In this document: one piece after another, positions 1 through 6,465 of the stretch
How positions within the stretch are numbered: the first letter of the stretch is position 1
How the letters are laid out: every line of letters starts with the position of its first letter
Assembly: GCA_902796045.1 (NCBI GenBank)
Contig: CADBNQ010000228.1
Span: 1-10,794 of the forward strand
Reading direction: 5' to 3'
Length of the DNA stretch: 10,794 nt
DNA from: an uncultured Lachnospiraceae bacterium
GTDB lineage: Bacteria; Bacillota; Clostridia; Lachnospirales; Lachnospiraceae
Translations under genes and position numbers: made by a program
The notes under the pieces: model-generated
What the model saw: only the letters and a program-made list of their open reading frames with translations
Databases searched by the model: none
What the model was told of the DNA's origin: nothing

Positions 1-1
1 A

Positions 2-322
2 GGAGACAAAGAGTTTCAGAGGCTTAAGGAGCATGAGACCAGCAGGCTGCTCTTAAACAGAACGGACTATCCGCAGGATTTTGCACCAGGAGATGTCCTG
101 AAGCTCTACCATCCCGGCGACCCGGCAGAGGCACTCAGAGTCAGTGTTATAAAGGTCACAGGGAGCCTCCCGGAAGGAGGACTGTCCGGAGAAGAAGCGG
201 ATGGGGGAGAGCATGAAGAAATGATCTGTCTGGAAACGGAGCTGCTGGAGTGGGTCTTCCAGATAGAGACAGAGCTGGACGCACAGCTTCGTGAGGAAAA
301 ACTATGGCTCGAGGGCCTGTAA
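2..322 (+). CDS. C-terminal part of an unrecognised protein (5' end outside the window)
   Basis: A frame open from the first bases runs about 106 codons to a TAA at 320-322, with no start needed inside the window. Two parts can be seen. The first is a compact, probably beta-rich segment around FAPGDVLKLYHPGD and ALRVSVIKVTG, which loosely recalls the small RNA-binding ASCH/PUA-like beta barrels. The second is an acidic, glycine-rich linker (EGGLSGEEADGG) leading into a Glu-rich, probably helical tail that ends WLEGL. No membrane segment or catalytic motif is visible. The ASCH resemblance is an impression only and the function is unknown. The codon pattern matches the neighbouring genes, which supports real coding. 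It converges on the CYTH gene downstream. Confidence 0.6.
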   Translation, partial: GDKEFQRLKEHETSRLLLNRTDYPQDFAPGDVLKLYHPGDPAEALRVSVIKVTGSLPEGGLSGEEADGGEHEEMICLETELLEWVFQIETELDAQLREEKLWLEGL

Positions 323-340
323 AAAATATCAGAGTATAAT

Positions 341-366
341 GGCGGCTGCCGCACAAAACAGCCGCC
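341..366. terminator. Hairpin between convergent genes, possible weak bidirectional terminator
   Basis: GGCGGCTG (341-348) pairs perfectly with CAGCCGCC (359-366) around a 10-nt loop. The stem is GC-rich and lies between the stop of the partial upstream gene (322) and the stop of the minus-strand CYTH gene (392), the usual place for a shared terminator. Neither side has a U-tract directly after the stem. The nearest is the A-run at 321-326, read as U's on the minus strand about 14 nt beyond the stem. Its efficiency as an intrinsic terminator is therefore uncertain. Confidence 0.4.
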
Positions 367-391
367 CCAACCGGCAGGATTTCATGTATTT

Positions 392-961
392 TCAGCATGG
401 GATTCTGCTTTTTAATGCCTGGAGCATGGACAGGTAGGATCTGCGTGTTGTGTCCTTCATCGTATATCCCAGAGCTTCCAGAATCCTGTCCAGGGTCTGC
501 AGGGCTTTTTCCCGGTCTTCTTCTTTGTCAACCAGGACTTCCAGTTCCAGAAAAGAGCCCAGTCCTTCTACCTGGTCCACACAGGCATGGAGGCCTTCCT
601 CCCTGGTGTAGTACTGGCGCAGCTTATTGACCGGGCAAAGTGCCTTATAGTCCAGGGAGAGGAGAATCTCCCTCAGAGCAGCCGGATCTTCGATGCCTGT
701 CTCCAGTTCTTTTCTGGTCATGGAGACAGAGTCCAGCTTCGGTCCTTTGAAGGTCAGGGATGCAGACCATGTTCTTTTGGTCATATTCTCACTGCTGCGG
801 ATGCGCAGTGCCTCATCCCGGGCCATAAAGTCGTGAAAGCTGCTCGTATAATAGGTGTCTGATTCCCGGATCAGGTCACCGGGTGTAAATCCGATGGATA
901 TAAGATCCTTCTCTGCCGTCCTCCGGCTGTGGATGGGCAGTTTTATTTCAACTTCAATCAT
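392..961 (-). CDS. CYTH domain protein, CyaB-type class IV adenylate cyclase-like
   Basis: The 189-aa soluble protein is a single CYTH triphosphate tunnel domain. The signature ExExK sits at the extreme N-terminus (E3, E5, K7). Further strands carry the charged residues that line the tunnel: DTYY (35-38), ALRIR (51-55), LTFKGPK (69-75), RKELE (83-87), NKLRQYY (112-118), and a Glu-rich strand ending LELE (138-141). The order, and the DTYY...ALRIR block in particular, fits the CyaB-like branch. Family members bind triphosphates with divalent metal and include adenylate cyclases, thiamine triphosphatases and inorganic triphosphatases, so the substrate here cannot be assigned. The ATG at 961 follows a strong GGGAGGG (969-975 on the plus strand, complement) by 7 nt. 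It is transcribed alone, divergent from the PAS gene, probably from the promoter at 990-1018. Confidence 0.88.
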   Translation of the reverse strand: MIEVEIKLPIHSRRTAEKDLISIGFTPGDLIRESDTYYTSSFHDFMARDEALRIRSSENMTKRTWSASLTFKGPKLDSVSMTRKELETGIEDPAALREILLSLDYKALCPVNKLRQYYTREEGLHACVDQVEGLGSFLELEVLVDKEEDREKALQTLDRILEALGYTMKDTTRRSYLSMLQALKSRIPC

Positions 962-989
962 GGGTTTTCCCTCCCGCTGCCTTTGCTCT

Positions 990-1018
990 ATTATACAACA
1001 GCAGGATCCGGGAAGCCA
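990..1018 (-). promoter_or_regulatory. Promoter of the CYTH gene
   Basis: On the minus strand a perfect TATAAT lies at 990-995, 28 bases upstream of the CYTH start codon. At 17-bp spacing the -35 position (1013-1018) reads TGGCTT, a poor match. It is assigned on the -10 box and position, so the -35 half is weak. Confidence 0.5.
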
Positions 1019-1040
1019 GAGTGCAGCCTGAATTTTTCTT

Positions 1041-1069
1041 TTTACCTGACCTGCTTTTTATGGTAGAAT
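1041..1069 (+). promoter_or_regulatory. Sigma-A promoter with extended -10, for the PAS membrane protein
   Basis: TTTACC (1041-1046) and TAGAAT (1064-1069) are separated by 17 bp. TGG directly before the -10 gives an extended -10 element. Transcription would begin in or near the A-run at 1070-1077, leaving a leader of about 26 nt before the ATG at 1103. It is divergent from the CYTH promoter, so the 141-bp gap between the two genes serves both directions. Confidence 0.65.
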
Positions 1070-1079
1070 AAAAAAAACA

Positions 1080-1091
1080 GGTTCTTGAACC
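1080..1091. repeat. Short inverted repeat between promoter and ribosome binding site
   Basis: GGTTC-TT-GAACC is a 5+5 bp dyad placed just after the predicted transcription start and touching the Shine-Dalgarno that begins at 1092. It could be a repressor operator or a tiny 5' hairpin. Sequences this short also arise by chance. Confidence 0.35.
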
Positions 1092-1097
1092 AGGAGG
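1092..1097 (+). promoter_or_regulatory. Ribosome binding site that fixes the PAS gene start
   Basis: AGGAGG is followed by 5 nt and then ATG at 1103. The frame also extends upstream to a TTG at 1085, but that codon lies before this Shine-Dalgarno and has no purine-rich site of its own. The ATG is therefore chosen. Confidence 0.85.
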
Positions 1098-1102
1098 AAG
1101 TC

Positions 1103-2056
1103 ATGAAACAAAGAAAGTTGAACAGATTGTTTGTTTATCTCTTTCTTGTACTGGTCGTTTGTGCAGGCATCGGCATGATCATATCCGAGATCAGGGAGAT
1201 AAAAAACGCCGGTTACATACTCGGAGGGGCAGTCATCGTAGTGGGTCTTCTTGCTCTCCGTTTTTTCAGTATTGACGGCAGTCATTATAAGAGAAAGATG
1301 AACAAGGCAAAAGAAAAGAACAGGATGCTGTTTGCTATGATCCCGGAGCTCTTTACTGAGGAGCAGCCTGATGAAGTCCGGATGCAGGTGGATGGGGATT
1401 CAGATGGTGAGTTTGGCATCGAGAAGGGCAGGATCAAGAAGAAGGCCTTTCTGTCTCATATTCATCCTGCTCACATTGACCTCTACAACAAGGCATACCG
1501 GCAGATGCTGGCCGGTGCAGCCATGACAACGGCCAATATCCAGTGGCAGAACGCGGAGGGAGATTATATCTGGTGCGATTATCATATGACTGCTGCCTAC
1601 AACGATGAGGATCAGATCGAGAGAATCATCGGCGTTCTTGTCAGTGTGGACCGGAAACTCAAGACAGACAGGAAGAATGAGCAGCTGATCGACAGCGTCA
1701 AAAAGATCTATTCCCGCATTATTTATCTGGATCTGACCAGCGGACAGTATGAGTATCTGCTGAGTGACGATCTGGTCTACTATAATTACGATAAGACAGG
1801 GACATTCAGAGAAATCAATGAGGACTACATCCAGAAGTATGTTAAAAAGGAATACAGGCCGAGACTTAAGGAAGTCCTGGATCCAGATTATATCAGCAGT
1901 CATCTGGACGGCGAACACCCCAGCTATCTCTGTGAGTATCTGAAAGATACAGAGGAAGAAGAGTGGGAGATCATTGAGATCATTCTGATCTGTATGGAGG
2001 ATAATAAGGCTTCTCAGGTCCTTATCACTGTCAGGGACCGGCTTGAGTCAAGCTGA
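1103..2056 (+). CDS. Membrane-anchored PAS-domain protein without an output domain
   Basis: A 317-aa protein. Two hydrophobic helices lie near the N-terminus (about 9-28 and 36-55), followed by a basic stretch (HYKRKMNKAKEK, 61-72) that suggests the rest is cytoplasmic. Residues about 75-190 look like a PAS fold of the PAS_3 type, with WQNAEGDYIWCDY (148-160) and a PAC-like end, RIIGVLVSVDRK (174-185). A second region (about 200-315), starting YSRIIYLDLTSGQYEYLL, has the same strand-helix-strand feel and may be a diverged PAS repeat. It ends without GGDEF, EAL, histidine kinase, HTH or methyl-acceptor domains, which PAS sensors of this shape usually precede. It may act by protein contact or be a shortened relative of such a sensor. 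The ligand is unknown and no partner gene adjoins it on the same strand. Confidence 0.72.
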   Translation: MKQRKLNRLFVYLFLVLVVCAGIGMIISEIREIKNAGYILGGAVIVVGLLALRFFSIDGSHYKRKMNKAKEKNRMLFAMIPELFTEEQPDEVRMQVDGDSDGEFGIEKGRIKKKAFLSHIHPAHIDLYNKAYRQMLAGAAMTTANIQWQNAEGDYIWCDYHMTAAYNDEDQIERIIGVLVSVDRKLKTDRKNEQLIDSVKKIYSRIIYLDLTSGQYEYLLSDDLVYYNYDKTGTFREINEDYIQKYVKKEYRPRLKEVLDPDYISSHLDGEHPSYLCEYLKDTEEEEWEIIEIILICMEDNKASQVLITVRDRLESS

Positions 2057-2073
2057 TACAGGAGCCAGCTTGA
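2048..2073 (+). terminator. Stem-loop across the PAS gene stop codon
   Basis: TCAAGCTG (2048-2055) pairs perfectly with CAGCTTGA (2066-2073) around a 10-nt loop. The stem takes in the stop codon (2054-2056) and runs into the -35 of the next promoter. No U-tract follows, so it may be a 3' end stabiliser or weak terminator and not a true intrinsic terminator. Confidence 0.35.
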
Positions 2074-2098
2074 CCGGTGATTGTATTTCATATATACT
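2070..2098 (+). promoter_or_regulatory. Strong sigma-A promoter of the purine gene pair
   Basis: TTGACC (2070-2075) and TATACT (2093-2098) are 17 bp apart, each one base from consensus. This is the best-matched promoter in the window. Predicted transcription begins near 2105, giving a leader of about 90 nt before the ATG at 2194. I saw no purine riboswitch core or obvious PurR box. Confidence 0.75.
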
Positions 2099-2111
2099 CA
2101 GAAGAGTATGG

Positions 2112-2140
2112 CCCCCTCCTCTTCAGATAACAGGAGGGGG
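2112..2140 (+). promoter_or_regulatory. Leader hairpin burying a Shine-Dalgarno sequence
   Basis: CCCCCTCCT (2112-2120) pairs perfectly with AGGAGGGGG (2132-2140) around an 11-nt loop. It starts only a few bases after the predicted transcription start. The 3' arm contains AGGAGG, which could serve an ATG at 2149 that is in frame with the IMP cyclohydrolase. Folded, that site would be closed, leaving the second Shine-Dalgarno at 2181. No U-tract follows, so it is not a simple attenuator. A role in stability or translation control is inferred. Confidence 0.5.
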
Positions 2141-2180
2141 ATAGTTAAATGAACTCAGAAGGGGACAGACCGCTATTTTC

Positions 2181-2187
2181 AGGAGGG
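2181..2187 (+). promoter_or_regulatory. Ribosome binding site for the IMP cyclohydrolase start
   Basis: AGGAGGG is followed by 6 nt and the ATG at 2194. It supports this start over the in-frame upstream ATG at 2149, whose only Shine-Dalgarno lies inside the leader hairpin and 11 nt away. Confidence 0.75.
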
Positions 2188-2193
2188 CATATC

Positions 2194-2907
2194 ATGAAGA
2201 TGATTTCTATTGAACAGGAGTTGAAGAATAATACTTATCCCGGAAGAGGGATCATTGTGGGGAGATCTGCTGACGGGACAAAAGCAGTAACCGCCTATTT
2301 TATTATGGGGCGCAGCGCAAACAGCCGCAACCGTATTTTTGTGGAAGAGGGAGAAGGAATCCGGACCCAGGCCTTTGATCCGTCAAAAATGGAGGATCCC
2401 AGCCTCATTATCTATGCTCCGGTCCGGGTGCTGGGCAATAAAACTATCGTGACAAACGGCGACCAGACAGATACGATCTACGAGGGTATGGACAAACAGC
2501 TTACCTTTGAGCAGTGCCTCCGTTCCCGGGAGTTTGAGCCGGATGCACCAAATTATACCCCTCGTATTTCGGCAATTATGCATGTGGAGGGTGGAAAATA
2601 CAGCTATGCCATGTCCATTTTAAAGAGCAATCATGGCGATCCTTCAAGCTGCAATCGTTTTACTTATGCTTATAATGACTGCCCTGCAGGAGAAGGACAT
2701 TTTATATCCACCTATCTGCATGACGGGGATCCTCTGCCAAGCTTTGAAGGGGAGCCGAAGCTGCTGGCTGTCCCTGATGACATGGACAGCTTTGCGCAGC
2801 TGCTTTGGGACAGCCTGAATGATGACAATAAAGTATCCCTGTTTGTGCGCTACATTGATATCCGGTCAGGAGAGTATCGCTCAAAGATTTTCAACAAGAA
2901 TCAGTAA
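2194..2907 (+). CDS. purO: PurO-type IMP cyclohydrolase
   Basis: The 237-aa protein resembles the stand-alone IMP cyclohydrolase family first described as archaeal PurO. It closes 5-formamido-AICAR (FAICAR) to IMP, the last step of de novo purine synthesis, in the cytoplasm. The N-terminal block TYPGRGIIVGRSADG and the following YFIMGRSANSRNRIF are the most telling parts, with Arg and Asn residues suited to nucleotide phosphate binding. Later blocks include YTPRISA and FISTYLHDGDPLPSF. The bifunctional bacterial PurH uses an unrelated MGS-like domain for this step, and none is present here. The neighbouring gene, 38 bp downstream, is an AICAR formyltransferase lacking exactly that domain, which strongly supports the assignment. 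An in-frame ATG at 2149 would add 15 poorly characteristic residues. Confidence 0.88.
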   Translation: MKMISIEQELKNNTYPGRGIIVGRSADGTKAVTAYFIMGRSANSRNRIFVEEGEGIRTQAFDPSKMEDPSLIIYAPVRVLGNKTIVTNGDQTDTIYEGMDKQLTFEQCLRSREFEPDAPNYTPRISAIMHVEGGKYSYAMSILKSNHGDPSSCNRFTYAYNDCPAGEGHFISTYLHDGDPLPSFEGEPKLLAVPDDMDSFAQLLWDSLNDDNKVSLFVRYIDIRSGEYRSKIFNKNQ

Positions 2908-2945
2908 TATTTTAACTATATCATCTGAAGAAAGGACTATGATTT

Positions 2946-4121
2946 ATGAAAGAACTGGAATTAAAATACGGATGTAATCCTAATCAGAAGCCATCCCGGA
3001 TCTATATGGAAAATGGAGAGCTTCCCATCAAAGTGCTGAACGGGAAACCCGGCTATATCAATTTCCTGGATGCATTTAACGGATGGCAGCTGGTCAGCGA
3101 GCTTAAGAAGGCGACAGGACTTCCTGCAGCTACCTCTTTTAAGCATGTCTCTCCTGCAGGGGCAGCGGTTGGCCTTCCCCTGACAGAAACCCTGGCGAAG
3201 ATTTACTGGGTGGATGATCTGCCGGAGCTTTCACCGCTTGCCTGTGCCTATGCCAGAGCCAGAGGAGCTGACCGCATGTCTTCTTACGGAGACTTTATTT
3301 CTTTGTCAGATGTCTGTGATGTCTCCACTGCCAATATGATCAAGAGAGAGGTCTCAGATGGAGTGATCGCCCCTGGTTATGAGCCGGAAGCTCTTGAGAT
3401 TCTGAAGACCAAGAAAAAGGGAAATTATAATGTCATTCAGATCGATCCCGCCTATGTTCCGGATCCCCTGGAGAGAAAGCAGGTATTCGGTATTACCTTT
3501 GAGCAGGGGAGGAATGAGCTCAACATTAACGATGCCTTTTTTGCCAATATCGTCACAGAGAACAAAGAACTCACTGATCAGGCAAAGATCGATCTGGCCA
3601 TCTCCATGATCACTTTAAAATACACCCAGTCCAATTCTGTCTGCTATGTAAAGGGCGGCCAGGCTATCGGGATCGGGGCCGGGCAGCAGTCCCGGATCCA
3701 CTGCACCCGGCTTGCAGGACAGAAGGCTGACAACTGGTGGCTGCGCCAGTCACCCCAGGTCATGGGACTCCGCTTTAAGGAGGAGATCGGCCGGGCCAAC
3801 AGGGATAATGCTATTGATGTATACATGGGTGACGAATATATGGACATCCTGGCTGAAGGAGAGTGGCAGAAGATCTTTGAGGAGAAGCCGGAAGTATTTA
3901 CCAGAGAGGAAAAACGTGCCTGGCTTGATAAACTGTCAGATGTCGCCCTGGGATCAGATGCTTTCTTCCCCTTTGGCGACAACATTGAACGCGCCAAAAA
4001 GAGCGGCGTGAAGTATGTTGCCCAGCCGGGCGGTTCCATCAGGGATGACAATGTGATTGACACATGTAATAAGTACGGCATGGTCATGTCCTTTACCGGA
4101 TTACGTCTGTTCCATCATTGA
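2946..4121 (+). CDS. purH: Stand-alone AICAR formyltransferase (PurH C-terminal domain only)
   Basis: This 391-aa enzyme transfers a formyl group from 10-formyltetrahydrofolate to AICAR, giving FAICAR, in the cytoplasm. It begins directly at the transformylase domain (KYGCNPNQKP), with no N-terminal MGS-like cyclohydrolase domain, so it is shorter than the usual PurH of about 510-530 aa. The catalytic Lys-His pair is K66-H67 in SFKHVSPAGAA. Other conserved blocks are ARARGADRMSSYGDF (103-117), YTQSNSVCY with N230, GIGAGQQSRIHCTRLAG (242-258), SDAFFPFGDN (337-346) and the terminal LRLFHH. An AAAGGA at 2931-2936 precedes the ATG by 9 nt. It is probably co-transcribed with the cyclohydrolase and feeds it. 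The segment at about 270-335 and the C-terminus look, from memory, more like animal ATIC than E. coli PurH. Confidence 0.95.
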   Translation: MKELELKYGCNPNQKPSRIYMENGELPIKVLNGKPGYINFLDAFNGWQLVSELKKATGLPAATSFKHVSPAGAAVGLPLTETLAKIYWVDDLPELSPLACAYARARGADRMSSYGDFISLSDVCDVSTANMIKREVSDGVIAPGYEPEALEILKTKKKGNYNVIQIDPAYVPDPLERKQVFGITFEQGRNELNINDAFFANIVTENKELTDQAKIDLAISMITLKYTQSNSVCYVKGGQAIGIGAGQQSRIHCTRLAGQKADNWWLRQSPQVMGLRFKEEIGRANRDNAIDVYMGDEYMDILAEGEWQKIFEEKPEVFTREEKRAWLDKLSDVALGSDAFFPFGDNIERAKKSGVKYVAQPGGSIRDDNVIDTCNKYGMVMSFTGLRLFHH

Positions 4122-4174
4122 TTGTGCAGATTAACGAGGAGCAAAGCTTGCGCTGATACAGGAGAGAAAAGGTT

Positions 4175-5221
4175 ATGCGTTTTAAAGAGACCCTGATATT
4201 GTCTGGAGCCGTATTGATGGCTGTTACCGTGGCTCTGTCCGGCTGTCAAAGCAGGAAAAAGTCCAAAGCGGATTATGGAGATGAGAAGGTCTATAAGGTC
4301 GGAATCGTCCAGTATATTGACAATGCCTCCTCCAACCAGATTGAATCCAATATTGAAGCAGAGCTGGACGCAAAAAGTGATGAGCTCCATGTGATCTTTG
4401 ACTATGCGGGCTACACCTTTAACGGACAGGCAGATACCTCCACCCTCAAACAGATTGCGTCAGAGCTTATTGAGGATAAGGTGGATGTAATCATCCCTAT
4501 CGCAACACCCGTGGCGCAGATCATGCAGGCAGAGACTGTAGATCATAAGATACCGGTCATCTTTTCAGCAGTTTCTGATCCGGTTGGCGCAGGGCTCGTT
4601 GACAGCATGGAAGCACCCGGGGCGAATGTGACCGGTGTCTGCGATGCCCTTGATACAGAGGCGGTGATGGGCCTGATGCTGGCTGCCAATCCTGGGATTA
4701 AGAAAGCAGGGATCCTCTATGACAGCAGCCAGGATGCCTCCGTCTCTTCTGTCGGGCAGGCCCGGGCTTTCCTTTCCGCAAAAGGCATAGAGGTCGTGGA
4801 ACAGTCCGGTTCTTCCGAGGATAAGATCGAGGAGGCTGCACAGACCCTGATCGATGAACAGGTGGAGGCGATCTTTACCCCGACAGACAACACGGTGATG
4901 ACCTCTGAGCTGGAGATCTATCAGAAGTTCATCGATGCCGGAATCCCTCATTATGCGGGGGCTGATGCCTTTGCGCTGAATGGAGCTTTCTGCGGATATG
5001 GTGTCAATTACAGGGAGGTCGGGAAGGAAACGGCTGACATGGCTGTGGAGGTTCTGGTAAACGGAACAGATCCGGCTTCGATGCCGGTGAAGACTATTGA
5101 AGGCGGGATAGCCACTGTCAATGTCGAGACTGCTGATGCCCTGGGGATTGACTACAGCTGTTTTGCGGATCTTTGCAGTGAGGTCGTGGAGACAGTAACC
5201 AGACAGGAATTTGATGACTGA
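4175..5221 (+). CDS. ABC transporter substrate-binding lipoprotein (TrpX-like family)
   Basis: A 348-aa exported lipoprotein. It has a basic N-terminus (R2, K4), a hydrophobic core (7-20) and a lipobox LSGC with the lipidated Cys at 24, followed by a short basic-acidic tether. The mature part is a two-lobed periplasmic-binding fold of the ABC_sub_bind family, with the motifs IATPVAQ (109-115), IFSAVSDPVGAGLV (129-142) and NVTGV (151-155). Relatives bind tryptophan or other small amino-acid-like ligands, but the ligand here cannot be read from sequence. Such genes usually precede a permease and an ATPase. Here the next gene is a flavodiiron protein, so it is an orphan in this window. AGGAG at 4160-4164 precedes the ATG by 10 nt. 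No T-box or riboswitch was seen in the 53-bp gap upstream. Confidence 0.88.
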   Translation: MRFKETLILSGAVLMAVTVALSGCQSRKKSKADYGDEKVYKVGIVQYIDNASSNQIESNIEAELDAKSDELHVIFDYAGYTFNGQADTSTLKQIASELIEDKVDVIIPIATPVAQIMQAETVDHKIPVIFSAVSDPVGAGLVDSMEAPGANVTGVCDALDTEAVMGLMLAANPGIKKAGILYDSSQDASVSSVGQARAFLSAKGIEVVEQSGSSEDKIEEAAQTLIDEQVEAIFTPTDNTVMTSELEIYQKFIDAGIPHYAGADAFALNGAFCGYGVNYREVGKETADMAVEVLVNGTDPASMPVKTIEGGIATVNVETADALGIDYSCFADLCSEVVETVTRQEFDD

Positions 5222-5286
5222 GGTCCATGCATTTTATGGATTGTGAAGAATAATGATAAAAAGAAATCAGGAAAGGAAAGATTAAT

Positions 5287-6444
5287 ATGTATATTAGTGA
5301 CGACATCAGATATATTGGCGTGAACGACCACAAGAAAGACCTGTTTGAGGGGCAGTATATTGTTCCAAACGGCATGGCCTACAATTCTTATCTGATCATG
5401 GATGAAAAGATTGCGGTCATGGACACGGTGGATGCTGATTTCACAGAAGAGTGGACAGCGAATCTGGAGAAGGAACTTGCCGGACGTATGCCCGATTACC
5501 TTGTGGTTCAGCATATGGAGCCGGACCATTCAGCAGGCATTGCCCTCTTTATGCAGAAATACCCGGATGCTCTTGTGGTTTCCGGAACAAAGTCATTCAA
5601 TATGATGAAACAGTTTTTTGGGACCGACTACAGTGACCGCAGGATTGCTGTCAAAGAAGGGGACGAACTGGCACTTGGGACCCATACCCTGCACTTCATA
5701 GAGGCACCCCTGGTACACTGGCCGGAGGTTGTGATGACTTACGACAGCAAAGATAAGGTTCTGTTTTCTGCTGACGGCTTCGGAAAGTTCGGTGCCCTGG
5801 ATGTGGAAGAAGACTGGGCCTGTGAGGCACGTCGTTATTATATAGGTATTGTCGGCAGGTTCGGCATGCAGGTCCAGAAGGTACTGAAAAAAGCAGCGGC
5901 TCTTGACATTGCCACGATCTGTCCCCTTCATGGCCCGGTTCTAACCGAGAACCTGGGTTATTATCTGAACCTGTATGATATCTGGTCTTCCTACCGGCCG
6001 GAAGGGGAAGGCGTCGTCATCTGTGTATCCTCTGTTTATGGACATACGATGGAGGCAGCCAGACTTCTTGAAAAGAAGCTCCTTGAGAAAGGATGCCCCA
6101 AGGTTTCCGTTTTTGACCTTGCCAGAGATGATATGGCTGAAGCAGTGGAGGATGCCTTCCGTTATGACAGGCTTGTGCTGGCAACAGTGACTTATAACGG
6201 AAATATCTTCCCGGACATGAATACTTTCATTGCCCATCTTATCGAGAGAAACTACCAGAACAGGACCATCGCCTTCATGGAGAACGGTACCTGGGGACCG
6301 GCAGGCGTGCGGGTGATGACTAAGCTGTTTGAAAAATCAAAGAATATCACCATCGCTGAGAACAAGGTGACCATCCGTTCTGCCCTGAGCGAGGAGAGCA
6401 GGGCTCAGATTGATGCTCTGGCAGATGAACTGTGCAGCAGATAG
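5287..6444 (+). CDS. fprA: A-type flavoprotein, flavodiiron O2/NO reductase
   Basis: A 385-aa cytoplasmic enzyme of the two-domain core type. The N-terminal metallo-beta-lactamase-like domain carries the full diiron ligand set: H76-x-E78-x-D80-H81, H144 (in PLVHWPE), D163 (in SADGFG) and H215 (in CPLHGP). The C-terminal flavodoxin domain begins near 242, with the FMN phosphate loop SSVYGHTMEAA (248-258), then TVTYNGNIFPD (300-310) and NGTWGPAG (333-340). Flavodiiron proteins reduce O2 to water and/or NO to N2O with electrons from rubredoxin or a similar donor, protecting anaerobes. There is no fused rubredoxin and no donor gene in the window, and O2 versus NO preference cannot be told. AGGAAAGGA (5269-5277) precedes the ATG. 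aroA follows after 21 bp, so the two are probably co-transcribed. Confidence 0.95.
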   Translation: MYISDDIRYIGVNDHKKDLFEGQYIVPNGMAYNSYLIMDEKIAVMDTVDADFTEEWTANLEKELAGRMPDYLVVQHMEPDHSAGIALFMQKYPDALVVSGTKSFNMMKQFFGTDYSDRRIAVKEGDELALGTHTLHFIEAPLVHWPEVVMTYDSKDKVLFSADGFGKFGALDVEEDWACEARRYYIGIVGRFGMQVQKVLKKAAALDIATICPLHGPVLTENLGYYLNLYDIWSSYRPEGEGVVICVSSVYGHTMEAARLLEKKLLEKGCPKVSVFDLARDDMAEAVEDAFRYDRLVLATVTYNGNIFPDMNTFIAHLIERNYQNRTIAFMENGTWGPAGVRVMTKLFEKSKNITIAENKVTIRSALSEESRAQIDALADELCSR

Positions 6445-6465
6445 ACAGTATTACAGGGAGCAACC

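Noticed and set aside
397..862. Two plus-strand frames opposite the CYTH gene
   Set aside because: The minus frame has intact CYTH motifs and a strong ribosome site, and the plus frames have neither.
1085..1102. Upstream TTG start for the PAS protein
   Set aside because: The AGGAGG lies downstream of this codon and is ideally placed for the ATG at 1103.
1400..1918. 172-codon minus-strand frame inside the PAS gene
   Set aside because: Hydrophobic Ile/Leu/Val-rich shadow frame. The plus strand has promoter, ribosome site and domain support.
2939..2977. Tiny 12-codon frame overlapping the start of the formyltransferase gene
   Set aside because: Its ATG is only 2 nt from the AAAGGA site, too close for good initiation, and it has no other support.
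2052..4164. 13-base match GCTGATACAGGAG at 2052-2064 and 4152-4164
   Set aside because: One repeat of this length is about what chance predicts in a window of this size, and both are near ordinary ribosome-site-like purine stretches.
5222..5286. Possible promoter or hairpin before the flavodiiron gene
   Set aside because: Only A/T-rich sequence and a 4-bp CCAT/ATGG pairing are present, with no convincing -35/-10 pair.
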